Source of the DNA: Herbaspirillum aquaticum
GTDB lineage: Bacteria; Pseudomonadota; Gammaproteobacteria; Burkholderiales; Burkholderiaceae_D
Assembly (NCBI RefSeq): GCF_002213425.1
Contig: NZ_NJGV01000028.1
Coordinates: forward strand, 23,100 to 87,099
DNA: 64,000 nt
Direction: 5' to 3'
A model generated the notes under the pieces. It ran no database searches. It was not told where the DNA came from and was given only the letters and a program-made list of their open reading frames with translations. Below, piece by piece: positions 33,380 to 42,014 of this stretch. Position numbers and translations under genes: made by a program. The first letter of the stretch is position 1, and each line of letters starts with the position of its first letter.

Positions 33380-34606
33380 ATGCCCATCCAACCCTCCGTC
33401 GCTGTCTTCCTTCTCTGTGCAATTTCACTGGTCATCCCTAGCGGTTTTTCGCTGGGCGCGGCCATGCTGGTGCTGGGTGCGCTGGCGCTGCTGCGTCCAT
33501 CAGCGCCCCGTGTGCGCCTGCAGCGGGAGGACTGGCTGCTGGTGGCGGTACTGGCCGGCTATTTCGGGCTGCATGTCCTGCTGAACCTGATCCATCACGC
33601 GCCTGGCCGCCAATATGATGCGCCCGCCCGTTTCCTGCTGGCCATCCCGGCCCTGCTGCTCTTGCGCGCCTGGCCGCCGCATCCTGCCGCCTTGTGGCAT
33701 GGCGCGGCCGTGGGAGCGATCGGAGCCGGACTGCTGAGCCTGTGGCAATGGCTGGCGCTGGCGCTGGACCGTCCGGGCGGCAGTACCAACCCCATCCAGT
33801 ACGGCAACATCAGCGCCTTGCTGGCCGTGCTGTCCGCCTGCGGCCTGGCGCGCGCCATACAGTTGCGCCAGTCTCTCCCCTGGAAACTCCTTCCCGCCGC
33901 CGGCGTGCTGCTGGGCCTGGCCGCCTGCCTGTTGAGCGGCAGCCGCGGCAGCTGGCTGGCCCTGCCCTGCTGTGCCCTGCTGGCCGCCTGGTTGCTGCTG
34001 CGGGCCGGCCAGGGACGGCTCCTGCTCAAGCTGGGTGCGGCTGGCTTGGTGGCCATTGCCGCACTGGCCCTGTTGCCCAACTCCCCGCTGACGGCCCGTG
34101 CCCGCCAGGCCATGACCGAAGCGGATCACTACACCCGCAGCGCCAATGCCGACTCGTCCGTGGGCGCCCGCCTGGAAATGCTGCGGGTCGGCCTGCACCT
34201 GGCCCCGCAGCACCTGCTGCTGGGATGGGGCAAGGAAGGCATGATGCAGGCCAAGCAGCAGATGGTGCGCGAGGGCCTGGCCTCGCCCTCGGTCGAGGAA
34301 CATACCCACCTGCACAATGAATACCTCGATGCCGTGGTCAAGCATGGCCTGCCTGGACTCTTGGCCGTGCTGGCCTTGTACCTGCTGCCCCTGCGGCTGT
34401 TCGCCCGCCGGCTGTGCCAGGCAGGCAGCCGCGAAGCCCGGCTGGCAGCAGCGGGCGGCATGATGCTCATGCTCAGCTATCTGGCCTTCGGCCTGACCCA
34501 GGCGTTCCTGACGCACAACAATGGCGTCATGATGCTGGCCTTCCTGATGGTGATCTTGTGGTCGCTGGCGCAGGAACAGCCTGTGAGCCCGGCGAACACG
34601 GCATAA
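33380..34606 (+). CDS. O-antigen ligase / polymerase-like membrane protein (Wzy_C family)
   Basis: About 408 residues with ten or more membrane helices. The periplasmic loop carries SGSRGSWL before it and the family motif HTHLHNEYLDAVVKHGLPG near residue 315, as in WaaL-type ligases that join O-antigen to lipid A-core. The start at 33380 (MPIQPSVAVF) is chosen as the first that begins a membrane helix; the frame is open back to 33299. It precedes the MsbA-type flippase by 44 bases, and a second ligase-like gene lies 5 kb downstream, so whether this one is the O-antigen ligase cannot be told. Confidence 0.82.
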   Translation: MPIQPSVAVFLLCAISLVIPSGFSLGAAMLVLGALALLRPSAPRVRLQREDWLLVAVLAGYFGLHVLLNLIHHAPGRQYDAPARFLLAIPALLLLRAWPPHPAALWHGAAVGAIGAGLLSLWQWLALALDRPGGSTNPIQYGNISALLAVLSACGLARAIQLRQSLPWKLLPAAGVLLGLAACLLSGSRGSWLALPCCALLAAWLLLRAGQGRLLLKLGAAGLVAIAALALLPNSPLTARARQAMTEADHYTRSANADSSVGARLEMLRVGLHLAPQHLLLGWGKEGMMQAKQQMVREGLASPSVEEHTHLHNEYLDAVVKHGLPGLLAVLALYLLPLRLFARRLCQAGSREARLAAAGGMMLMLSYLAFGLTQAFLTHNNGVMMLAFLMVILWSLAQEQPVSPANTA

Positions 34607-34650
34607 TCTCTCTTTTTCGTTATCTGCATGACCTGCAAGCAAGGATCCCG

Positions 34651-36393
34651 ATGCTGTCCCACAACATGAAACGCCTGGCCGCCCTGCACTGGCCCTACAA
34701 GAAACGGCTGGCCATCGCCTTCATTGCCATGATCGTCACTGCGGCGACCGAACCGGTCGTGCCTTACATCTTCCAGGTGCTGCTGGACAAAGGCTTCGTG
34801 GGCAAGCCGATGTTTTCGCTGTGGCTGGTGCCGGTGGCGGTGATCGGCATCTTCTTCATCCGCGGTATCGCCACCTTTACCAGTTCTTACATGATGACCT
34901 GGGTCTCCACCCGCATCCTCAATGAACTGCGGCGCCAGATGTTTGCCCGCATGCTGGACCTGCCGGTGCAGTTCTATGCCACCAATACGGTGGGCAAGGT
35001 CATCAACTCGATGATGTTCGAGGTGCAGCAGATCATCGACATGGTCACCAAGGTGTTCACCTCCATCCTGCGCTCGGCCCTGACGGTGCTGGGCCTGTTG
35101 GCCTGGCTGCTGTACCTGAACTGGGTGCTCACCATCGTGACCCTGGTGCTGCTGCCGCTGGTGACCATCGTGGTGCGCACCACCGGCAAGCGCCTCAAGA
35201 AACTCAATCGCGACTCCCTGAACGTCAATGCCGAGATGACCCAGGTCATCGAGGAAACCACGCGCGCCCAGCAGGTCATCAAGATCTTCGGCGGCCATGA
35301 CTACGAAAAGGAACGCTTCCACCGCCGCGCCGAAAACCTGCGCAGCTACACCATGCGCATGACGGCAGCGTTCTCTTCCACGGTCCCGATCACGCAGCTG
35401 ATGACGGCTACCGCAGTAGCGGTCGTGATCGTGATGGCGCTGATCCAGTCCGGCAACGGCCAGATCACCGTGGGCGGTTTCGTCTCCTTCATCACCGCCA
35501 TGCTGATGCTGCTGGCCCCGCTGAAGCAGCTGGCCGAAATCAACGGCCCCCTGCAACGCGGCATGGCCGCTGCCGAAGAGGTCTACAACCTGATCGACAA
35601 GGCCACCGAACGCACCACCGGCGAAGCGCTGACCCAACGCGCGACCGGCACGCTCGATTTCGTTGACGTCAGCTTCGCCTATCCCGGCCATGAGCAACTG
35701 GCGCTCAAGAACATCAACCTGCACGTCGAGGCCGGTGAAACCATCGCCTTCGTGGGCATGTCCGGCGGCGGCAAATCGACGCTGGTGAGCCTGGTGCCGG
35801 GCTTCTATTCGGCCACCTCGGGCGAGATACTGCTCGACGGCCGTCCCATCGAAACCATTTCCCTGGTCAGCCTGCGCCAGCAGATCGCCATGGTGAACCA
35901 GAACACGGTGCTCTTCGACGACACCCTGGCCGCCAACATCGCCTATGGCGACCCGAAGCCGGATCCGGCGCGGGTGGATGCCGCAGTGGAAGCGGCGCAC
36001 TTGACCGACGTGGTAGCCGGCCTCTCCGAGGGCCTGCAAACCCGCATCGGCGACAATGGCTCGCGCCTGTCCGGCGGCCAGCGCCAGCGCGTGGCCATTG
36101 CCCGCGCCATCTACAAGGATGCCCCGATCCTGATTTTGGACGAAGCCACCTCGGCGCTGGATACCGAATCCGAACGCGCCGTGCAGGCCGCGCTGGATCG
36201 CCTGATGCAGGGCCGTACCACCTTCGTCATCGCCCACCGCCTGTCCACCATCGAACGCGCCGACCGCATCGTGGTGCTCTCGCACGGACAGATCGCCGAG
36301 ATCGGCAACCACCAGGAGCTGCTGCAGAAGGAAGGTGTCTACGCCAACCTGTACCGCCTGCAGTTCTCCCAGCAACAGGAAGCCTCCGCCTGA
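34651..36393 (+). CDS. msbA: Lipid A export ABC transporter MsbA (permease-ATPase fusion)
   Basis: 580 residues. The N-terminal half has six membrane helices (first near 20-50) and the C-terminal half an ABC ATPase: Walker A GMSGGGKST near 369, signature LSGGQRQR near 474, Walker B ILILDEATS near 495, then the switch histidine in VIAHRLS. It flips lipid A-core across the inner membrane. The neighbours are LPS-type glycosyltransferases, which supports MsbA over other exporters. AAGGAT precedes the ATG; the frame is open upstream into the preceding gene only as a shadow. Confidence 0.92.
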   Translation: MLSHNMKRLAALHWPYKKRLAIAFIAMIVTAATEPVVPYIFQVLLDKGFVGKPMFSLWLVPVAVIGIFFIRGIATFTSSYMMTWVSTRILNELRRQMFARMLDLPVQFYATNTVGKVINSMMFEVQQIIDMVTKVFTSILRSALTVLGLLAWLLYLNWVLTIVTLVLLPLVTIVVRTTGKRLKKLNRDSLNVNAEMTQVIEETTRAQQVIKIFGGHDYEKERFHRRAENLRSYTMRMTAAFSSTVPITQLMTATAVAVVIVMALIQSGNGQITVGGFVSFITAMLMLLAPLKQLAEINGPLQRGMAAAEEVYNLIDKATERTTGEALTQRATGTLDFVDVSFAYPGHEQLALKNINLHVEAGETIAFVGMSGGGKSTLVSLVPGFYSATSGEILLDGRPIETISLVSLRQQIAMVNQNTVLFDDTLAANIAYGDPKPDPARVDAAVEAAHLTDVVAGLSEGLQTRIGDNGSRLSGGQRQRVAIARAIYKDAPILILDEATSALDTESERAVQAALDRLMQGRTTFVIAHRLSTIERADRIVVLSHGQIAEIGNHQELLQKEGVYANLYRLQFSQQQEASA

Positions 36394-36395
36394 GC

Positions 36396-37499
36396 ATGCG
36401 CCAAGACGACACCCTGATCCCCGCCGACCTGCTGCAGAAGTCGGACAAAATCCTCTTCATCGCCCACCTGGCCCTGGGCGATTTCACCTACCTGCAGAAT
36501 TTCTTCAGGGGCTTTGCCGAGCAGAACCCCCATATGAAGATTCACCTGTGGGTCGACGAAGTACGGCGCACCGCAGATGCCGGCCAGTGGCCGCACCTGA
36601 AGAAATACGCCCTGTACGACTGGACCGCCGCCTGCCCCTTCTTCGCCAAGGTCTACACCCGCACCTACAGTCCCGAGCTGTATCGCGAGTCCATCGCCGA
36701 GGCCCGCCGCGAGCACTATCCCATCGTGGTCTCGCTGGCCACCTTGCGTCCGCACCTGTATGCCGCACTGGCGCGCGAGATCAGCCCCGAGGGCTGGGTG
36801 GTGGGCATGAAGAAGACGGTGAAACTGTTCCAGCCGCATCACCTGCTGGCCTATCGCAAGCTCGATGCAGCCATGCCGCCCTACCGCAGCCCGACTCCCG
36901 AGCATCACATCAGTGATGTCTATGCGCACTGGTTCCGGCAGTTGAGCGGCGTCGAAGTTACCGGCGCGGCACGCTTCCCCTTCGTCGACATCCCGCCGCA
37001 GTGGCACCAGTACGCGCAGGACCAGCTGGTGGCCTGGCAGTTCGCGCCGCGCCATGGCAAGCTGGTCTTCATCAATCCCTATGCCAAGACCAAAAAACGC
37101 TGCTGGCCGCTGGAGCACGTGGCTGCACTGATCCAGGCCATGCAGGCGCGGCCGGGCTGGGAAGAGGCCTGCTTCATCGTCAACGCCGTTCCCCAGGAGC
37201 TGGCCCATGCACGCGAAGTGATCGGCCGCTATGGCCTGCAGCGCACGCAGCTCTTCAGCGCTGAGGAAAACTTCTTCCAGCTGCCGGCCATGCTGGCCTG
37301 CTGCGACCTCATCATCTCGGTGGAAACGGCGGTGATGCACCTGGCCAATGCGGTACAGGTACCGGTCATTGCCCTGATGCGCCAGAAGAATCCGGAATGG
37401 GTGCCGGTCGACCGCGACCATAGCACCGTCATCACCGCGCCCGGCCGCCGCGACTGGGTCAAGGCGGTGAGCGTAGAACAAGTCATGAAAGCGATCTGA
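36396..37499 (+). CDS. Glycosyltransferase family 9 (heptosyltransferase-like)
   Basis: 367 residues with the two-domain GT-B fold of LPS heptosyltransferases. The N-lobe opens with KILFIAHLALGDFTYLQNFF; the C-lobe has VFINPYAKTKKRCWP and the sugar-nucleotide-binding SVETAVMHLANAVQVPVIAL near residue 305. It probably adds a heptose-like or related sugar to the LPS core; the exact donor is unknown. It starts 3 bases after the MsbA stop, and its own stop overlaps the next gene's ATG. Confidence 0.88.
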   Translation: MRQDDTLIPADLLQKSDKILFIAHLALGDFTYLQNFFRGFAEQNPHMKIHLWVDEVRRTADAGQWPHLKKYALYDWTAACPFFAKVYTRTYSPELYRESIAEARREHYPIVVSLATLRPHLYAALAREISPEGWVVGMKKTVKLFQPHHLLAYRKLDAAMPPYRSPTPEHHISDVYAHWFRQLSGVEVTGAARFPFVDIPPQWHQYAQDQLVAWQFAPRHGKLVFINPYAKTKKRCWPLEHVAALIQAMQARPGWEEACFIVNAVPQELAHAREVIGRYGLQRTQLFSAEENFFQLPAMLACCDLIISVETAVMHLANAVQVPVIALMRQKNPEWVPVDRDHSTVITAPGRRDWVKAVSVEQVMKAI

Positions 37500-38485
37500 T
37501 GAACGTCCCCAGCCAGCAAGAGATCATGGCCGTGCCGGAAAACGGCAAGCCTTCCTTCCACATCGCCTTCTGCGTGGACAACAATTATTTTCGCGCCATG
37601 GGCGGCACCATCGCCTCCATCGTGGCCAACAACCCGGGACAGCATTTCACCTTCCACGTGCTGGCCTTCGAGGTGTCGGAAGAGCATCAGCGGCGCCTCA
37701 AGCAACTGGAATCGATGTATCGCGTCAAGACCGAGCTGCACCTGCTGAACCTGGCGGACTTCACCCAGTTCTCGCACTTCCTCGGCCATTCGCATTATTC
37801 GCTGTCGATCTTCACGCGCCTGGTCATTCCCACGGTGCTGGCCGGGGTGACCGACCGCGTGCTCTACCTGGATGCCGATATCCTCTGTTTCAACCGCGTC
37901 GATGAACTGGTGGACATGGATATCTCGCAGGACATCGCGGTCGTGGTACCGGATGCCCCGGTCACCCTGCAGCGCCGGGTGGCGGCGCTGGGACTGGCGC
38001 ACAATGAATATTTCAACGGCGGCGTGATCTTCATCAACATCCCAAAGTGGCTGGCAGAGGATATTACGCCCAAGACCCTGGATGCCCTGCTCAACAGCAC
38101 CACCGACATGCGCTTCAACGACCAGGATGCGCTCAACATCGTTCTCAACGGCCGCGCGCGCTACCTGTCGCCGAAGTGGAATTACCTGTATGACCTGATC
38201 CACGATTTGAACGTGAACAAGTTCGTGCTCAAGCCGGTCGGCAAGGCCATCTTCGTGCACTTCGCCGGTGCCGTGAAGCCGTGGGCGGCGTGGAGCAGGC
38301 ATGAGGCCTGCACGCTGTTCCGCCGCTATCTCGACATCTCGCCCTGGGCCGACATGGCGCTGGACCAGGAGCCGCGCAATACCAAGGAACTGCGCATGCA
38401 CTCGCGCTTCATGTACCGCCAGGGACGACCGCTGGAGAGCCTGAAGTGGTACGTGCGCTACCTGCGCAAACGCCGCGCGCGATGA
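37499..38485 (+). CDS. Glycosyltransferase family 8 (WaaJ/RfaJ-like)
   Basis: 328 residues. GT8 enzymes add galactose or glucose to LPS core with retention. N-terminal strand FHIAFCVDNNYFRAMGGTIASIVANNPG; catalytic DxD at 125-127 in RVLYLDADILCF; FNGGVIFINIPKW near 177; FNDQDALNIVLNGRARYLSPKWNYLY near 205; and HFAGAVKPW near 258. The ATG overlaps the stop of the upstream GT9. A close paralogue lies on the other strand at 40974-41972. Confidence 0.9.
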   Translation: MNVPSQQEIMAVPENGKPSFHIAFCVDNNYFRAMGGTIASIVANNPGQHFTFHVLAFEVSEEHQRRLKQLESMYRVKTELHLLNLADFTQFSHFLGHSHYSLSIFTRLVIPTVLAGVTDRVLYLDADILCFNRVDELVDMDISQDIAVVVPDAPVTLQRRVAALGLAHNEYFNGGVIFINIPKWLAEDITPKTLDALLNSTTDMRFNDQDALNIVLNGRARYLSPKWNYLYDLIHDLNVNKFVLKPVGKAIFVHFAGAVKPWAAWSRHEACTLFRRYLDISPWADMALDQEPRNTKELRMHSRFMYRQGRPLESLKWYVRYLRKRRAR

Positions 38486-38547
38486 ACAGCGCGCCGCTTT
38501 CCGCCTGAGCCCGTACAACCGCAAGAACAGAAACACACCTCTTTGTC

Positions 38548-39585
38548 ATGCCGATCACCAGCAAGCATATCCTCATCAGTCGCACCGACAACATCGGCGA
38601 CATCGTCCTGACCCTGCCCATGGCAGCGCGGCTGAAGCAACTCAATCCGGGCGTGAAGATCAGTCTCCTGTGTCGCCGCTACGCGGCCGATGTGGTGCGT
38701 TATTGCGACGACATCGATGAGGTCGTGGAAGAAGAGAATGTGGCCGATGACCTGGTTGGCTTCCTGCGCGGCAGCGACATCGATACCGTGATCCTGGCCC
38801 AGCCCAACCGTGAACTGGCCAAGGCGGCCTTTTTCGCCCGCGTGAAGCACCGCATCGGCAATGCGCGGCAGAAGGTGTACCAGCTGATCTACTGCAATGA
38901 CCGCGTGCGTTTCAGCAAGGGGCTGTCGGAGAACCATGAGTCGCAGATCAATTTCGAATTCCTGCGCCCGTATGGCGATGACCACATTCCCACGCGCGAA
39001 GAGATTCCTGATCTGTATCACTTCACCGTGCCGCGCGACGAGGAGATTGCGGCGGGCTTTGCGCCCTACCAGTTCAACCTGATCCTGCACACCAAGTCCA
39101 ATGGTCACGGCCGCGAGTGGCCGGTGGATTACTATGTCGCGCTGGCCCAAGCCCTGGGCCAGCAAGCGGGAGTGCGCATCTGGCTGACCGGCAGCACCGG
39201 CGAAGGCGAATGGCTGCAGCAGCATGCCCCTGCGCTGCTGGCACTGCCCAACGTGACCAATACCTGCGGCAGCATGAGCCTGGCACGCTTGACACAGTTC
39301 ATCGCCCAGGCCGATGGCCTCATTGCCAGCGGCACCGGCCCCTTGCACCTGTCGGCGGCGATCGGCCAGCGTACGTTGGGCCTGTTCCCTCCGACCCGCC
39401 CCATGCATCCGGGACGCTGGGCGGCATTGGGCAAGCGTGCGAGCAACCTGTGCACCGATCAGGCATCCTGCCCGGGCTGCGAGAAGCTGCGCATCATGAC
39501 CTGCGATTGCATGCGCAGAATCACGCCCGACCAGGTGCTGGCCGTGGTATCAGGCTGGATCGAGGAAAAGGCGACAGGCGCCTGA
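38548..39585 (+). CDS. Glycosyltransferase family 9 (heptosyltransferase-like)
   Basis: 345 residues. A clear GT9 enzyme: KHILISRTDNIGDIVLTLPMAARLKQLNPGVKISLLCRR at the N-terminus, NLILHTKSNGHGREWPVDYYVALA at the start of lobe two, and GLIASGTGPLHLSAAIGQRTLGLFPPTRPMHPGRW near 255-290. A four-Cys stretch near the end (CTDQASCPGCEKLRIMTCDC) is typical of many members. It follows the GT8 gene by 62 bases and probably closes the operon. Confidence 0.92.
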   Translation: MPITSKHILISRTDNIGDIVLTLPMAARLKQLNPGVKISLLCRRYAADVVRYCDDIDEVVEEENVADDLVGFLRGSDIDTVILAQPNRELAKAAFFARVKHRIGNARQKVYQLIYCNDRVRFSKGLSENHESQINFEFLRPYGDDHIPTREEIPDLYHFTVPRDEEIAAGFAPYQFNLILHTKSNGHGREWPVDYYVALAQALGQQAGVRIWLTGSTGEGEWLQQHAPALLALPNVTNTCGSMSLARLTQFIAQADGLIASGTGPLHLSAAIGQRTLGLFPPTRPMHPGRWAALGKRASNLCTDQASCPGCEKLRIMTCDCMRRITPDQVLAVVSGWIEEKATGA

Positions 39586-39604
39586 GCCTGCCCGGAGTCA
39601 TCGC

Positions 39605-40858
39605 TCAAGCGATCTGGCGCGGCAGCAGCTCAAGCTGCTGCTGCCGCTTGTGGATGCAGGCCAGGCAGTAGGCGACGCCGATGCCGTAGAACGGATAGCA
39701 CTCCCACCAGAGGAACACCACGTCCACCAGGCCCAATACGATGAAGCCTGCCACCAGTGACATGCCCATGGCGGCACTGCAGCGTATTTCCTGGTCGGCA
39801 TGGCGGCACTGGCGTGCAAACGTCACCAGCGGCACCAGGTAGATGGCAAGCAGGGCCAATGCACCCAAGGTCCCCAGGCGCACCATCATGAACAGCATCT
39901 CGTTGTGGGAGTGCGGGTAGGTAGCCGCCAGGGGCGAGATGATCTTGCGCTCGGCCAGCTCCTTCAGCGCCTTCTGGTAGCGATCGATGCCCACGCCCAC
40001 CAGCGGATGCTCCTTGAAGAGGACCCAGGAACCCGTCCACAACTGCAGGCGGGTGCCCAGCGAGGTGTCCTTGTCCGATCCCGCCGAATACTGGGCCAGG
40101 TCGGTTTGTACCGCCTCCATGCGCTGCTGGATGGAGTGGCCGAAAACAAGACTGCCGGCCACGATCACCACGAATGTGCCAAGTGCAGCCAGCTTGTAGG
40201 AGCGTTTGACATGTTTGAGGGCCATGCTGGAGATGGCTGCATAGACCGGGATGGTCATCCACACACCGCGCGACCAGGACAGGTAAGCCATGCCCAACCC
40301 GGCACCAAGTGCCGCCAGTTTGGTCAGCGTGTGCAGTCGGGAGTGCGGATGGGACCAGCCCAGCGACAAGGTGCTGAACACGCCCAGCAGCAACCCCATG
40401 TGGGCGCAGATGATGATGGGAATGAAGTCCGTCCCATAACGAAACGTCCCACCCTCAGTGAGGATGTACATCTTGACGAGGGCCAGTACCGCCCCCAACG
40501 CCATCGGCCATTGCAAGCGCTTGAGGACATCCAGCGGCAGGAACATCAGCAACCAGAGCATGAAGAAGAACAACGCCAGGCGACTCTGCGCATCATAGGC
40601 GCGGGCGGCATAGTGCTGCGTGACCAGCTGGTTGATCAGTACGGCCAAAAGCGGCAACGCCATGGCCACCGACACCAGCCAGTACCGGCGCAGGAAAGAC
40701 AGGAAGCGCAAGTCATCTGGACGCACGCCGGACACCGCCGTCAGCATGCCGGTGACGATCATGAGGCTGTAGGTGGCGCCGGCCAGGCGGTCAACCACGA
40801 GGGCAAAAGCAAAGAAGAGCGCAAACAGCGTTGCGGCAAAGAATTTCAGAAAACGCAA
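39605..40858 (-). CDS. O-antigen ligase / polymerase-like membrane protein (second copy)
   Basis: About 417 residues, twelve or so membrane helices, with the Wzy_C-type periplasmic motif YPHSHNEMLFMMVRLGTLG near residue 335 and LSWSRGVWMT near 210. It differs clearly in sequence from the ligase-like protein at 33380. The start is uncertain: a TTG at 40858 has GGAG 6 bases upstream and begins a membrane helix. An ATG at 41047 would add 63 polar residues and overlap the upstream GT8 gene by 74 bases. It could ligate or polymerise O-antigen, or act on another glycan. Confidence 0.8.
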   Translation of the reverse strand: MRFLKFFAATLFALFFAFALVVDRLAGATYSLMIVTGMLTAVSGVRPDDLRFLSFLRRYWLVSVAMALPLLAVLINQLVTQHYAARAYDAQSRLALFFFMLWLLMFLPLDVLKRLQWPMALGAVLALVKMYILTEGGTFRYGTDFIPIIICAHMGLLLGVFSTLSLGWSHPHSRLHTLTKLAALGAGLGMAYLSWSRGVWMTIPVYAAISSMALKHVKRSYKLAALGTFVVIVAGSLVFGHSIQQRMEAVQTDLAQYSAGSDKDTSLGTRLQLWTGSWVLFKEHPLVGVGIDRYQKALKELAERKIISPLAATYPHSHNEMLFMMVRLGTLGALALLAIYLVPLVTFARQCRHADQEIRCSAAMGMSLVAGFIVLGLVDVVFLWWECYPFYGIGVAYCLACIHKRQQQLELLPRQIA

Positions 40859-40973
40859 GGAAGACTCCAGATTTCCAGCATTGGGATTCGGCTCGGGATC
40901 ATCATCCGGCAAGCCTGGGACCGCATCGAGCGCAGTCCAACCGGGTTGGAACAACGGAAAACCGCGCTCTCGC

Positions 40974-41972
40974 TCAGCCTTTCTTGCCCCTGGGTCGTTT
41001 GAGTAAATAGCGCAGCTGCGCGCAGAGGCCCTCTTTCCAGCGCCCATGCTTGAACAATGATTTCGAGTAGAGCTTGAACTCGCGTGCAGTACGGGGCGAA
41101 TCCAGCGGCATGTCGCTCCAGGACGACTTCTCCTGAACCGTCAGAAACACTTGCCGCGCATCATGCAGGCACCAGTCCTGCCAGGGCTTGACCGGGCCCG
41201 TGAAATGCATGAATACGACCCGGGGCGGCACGATCAGTTCGCTTTCGCCACGGCTGGTGTAGTCCACTAAGTGATAGCGCGTGTTCCATTCGTCGCCGAT
41301 GTAGACCACGCGGCCATTGAGGGTCACGTTCAGGGCATCTTGGTCGGCAAAGACCAGTTGCTGCGTGGACAGGACCGTCAAGGCACGCGTCTGCACATCG
41401 GCCTTGATCCACTCCGGCACATTGATGAACATCACGCCGGCATTGAAGTATTCCGGCTTGGGCAACGCGAGTGCGGCGATTTGCGTGCGGGCAGTGGTGG
41501 AGGCCTCGTCATGCACGGCCGCCGCGATGGCGCCGTGGAGATCGATGGCATGCACCGCTTCCAGGCTACCGAAGCACAGCAGATCGGCATCGAGATAGAG
41601 TACCCGCTCGGTGATTCCCTGCAGCAGATTGGGAATGAGCAAGCGGATGAACGTGCCAAGATGATGCTGCGCAAAACAGGGAAAGGCGCGGAAGGCATCG
41701 AGCATGTGGGCATCCAGCACGTGCGTGCGGATGTCCAGGCCGTACATCTGCGCCAGCCGGTCCAGCCGGGCACGACTGTCCTCGGAAACCGAAAAGGCGA
41801 AGACGTGGAAGACGAATTGCTGCTGGGGATTATGCTGCAGCAGCGACACGATGGCCGCCCCCATCCCGCGAAAATAACCGCTGTCCACGCCAAAGGCTAC
41901 GTGCAGCGCCCCACCCGCGCTGCCGTGCAGGACGTCATCGTCCTTTGTTGTTGATGTCGTTGTCGTTGTCAT
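40974..41972 (-). CDS. Glycosyltransferase family 8 (WaaJ/RfaJ-like), second paralogue
   Basis: 332 residues, closely patterned on the GT8 at 37499: HVAFGVDSGYFRGMGAAIVSLLQHNP, the DxD in RVLYLDADLLCFGSLE, YFNAGVMFINVPEW, FADQDALNVTLNGRVVYIGDEWNTRYH and MHFTGPVKPWQDW. It starts with a threonine-rich stretch (MTTTTTSTTKDDD) that is probably unstructured. Its opposite orientation next to a second ligase-like gene suggests a duplicated, diverged polysaccharide cassette. Confidence 0.9.
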   Translation of the reverse strand: MTTTTTSTTKDDDVLHGSAGGALHVAFGVDSGYFRGMGAAIVSLLQHNPQQQFVFHVFAFSVSEDSRARLDRLAQMYGLDIRTHVLDAHMLDAFRAFPCFAQHHLGTFIRLLIPNLLQGITERVLYLDADLLCFGSLEAVHAIDLHGAIAAAVHDEASTTARTQIAALALPKPEYFNAGVMFINVPEWIKADVQTRALTVLSTQQLVFADQDALNVTLNGRVVYIGDEWNTRYHLVDYTSRGESELIVPPRVVFMHFTGPVKPWQDWCLHDARQVFLTVQEKSSWSDMPLDSPRTAREFKLYSKSLFKHGRWKEGLCAQLRYLLKRPRGKKG

Positions 41973-42014
41973 AGTTGATTGCCTGAATTCGTCGTTATCA
42001 GTGTTGTATTGAGT

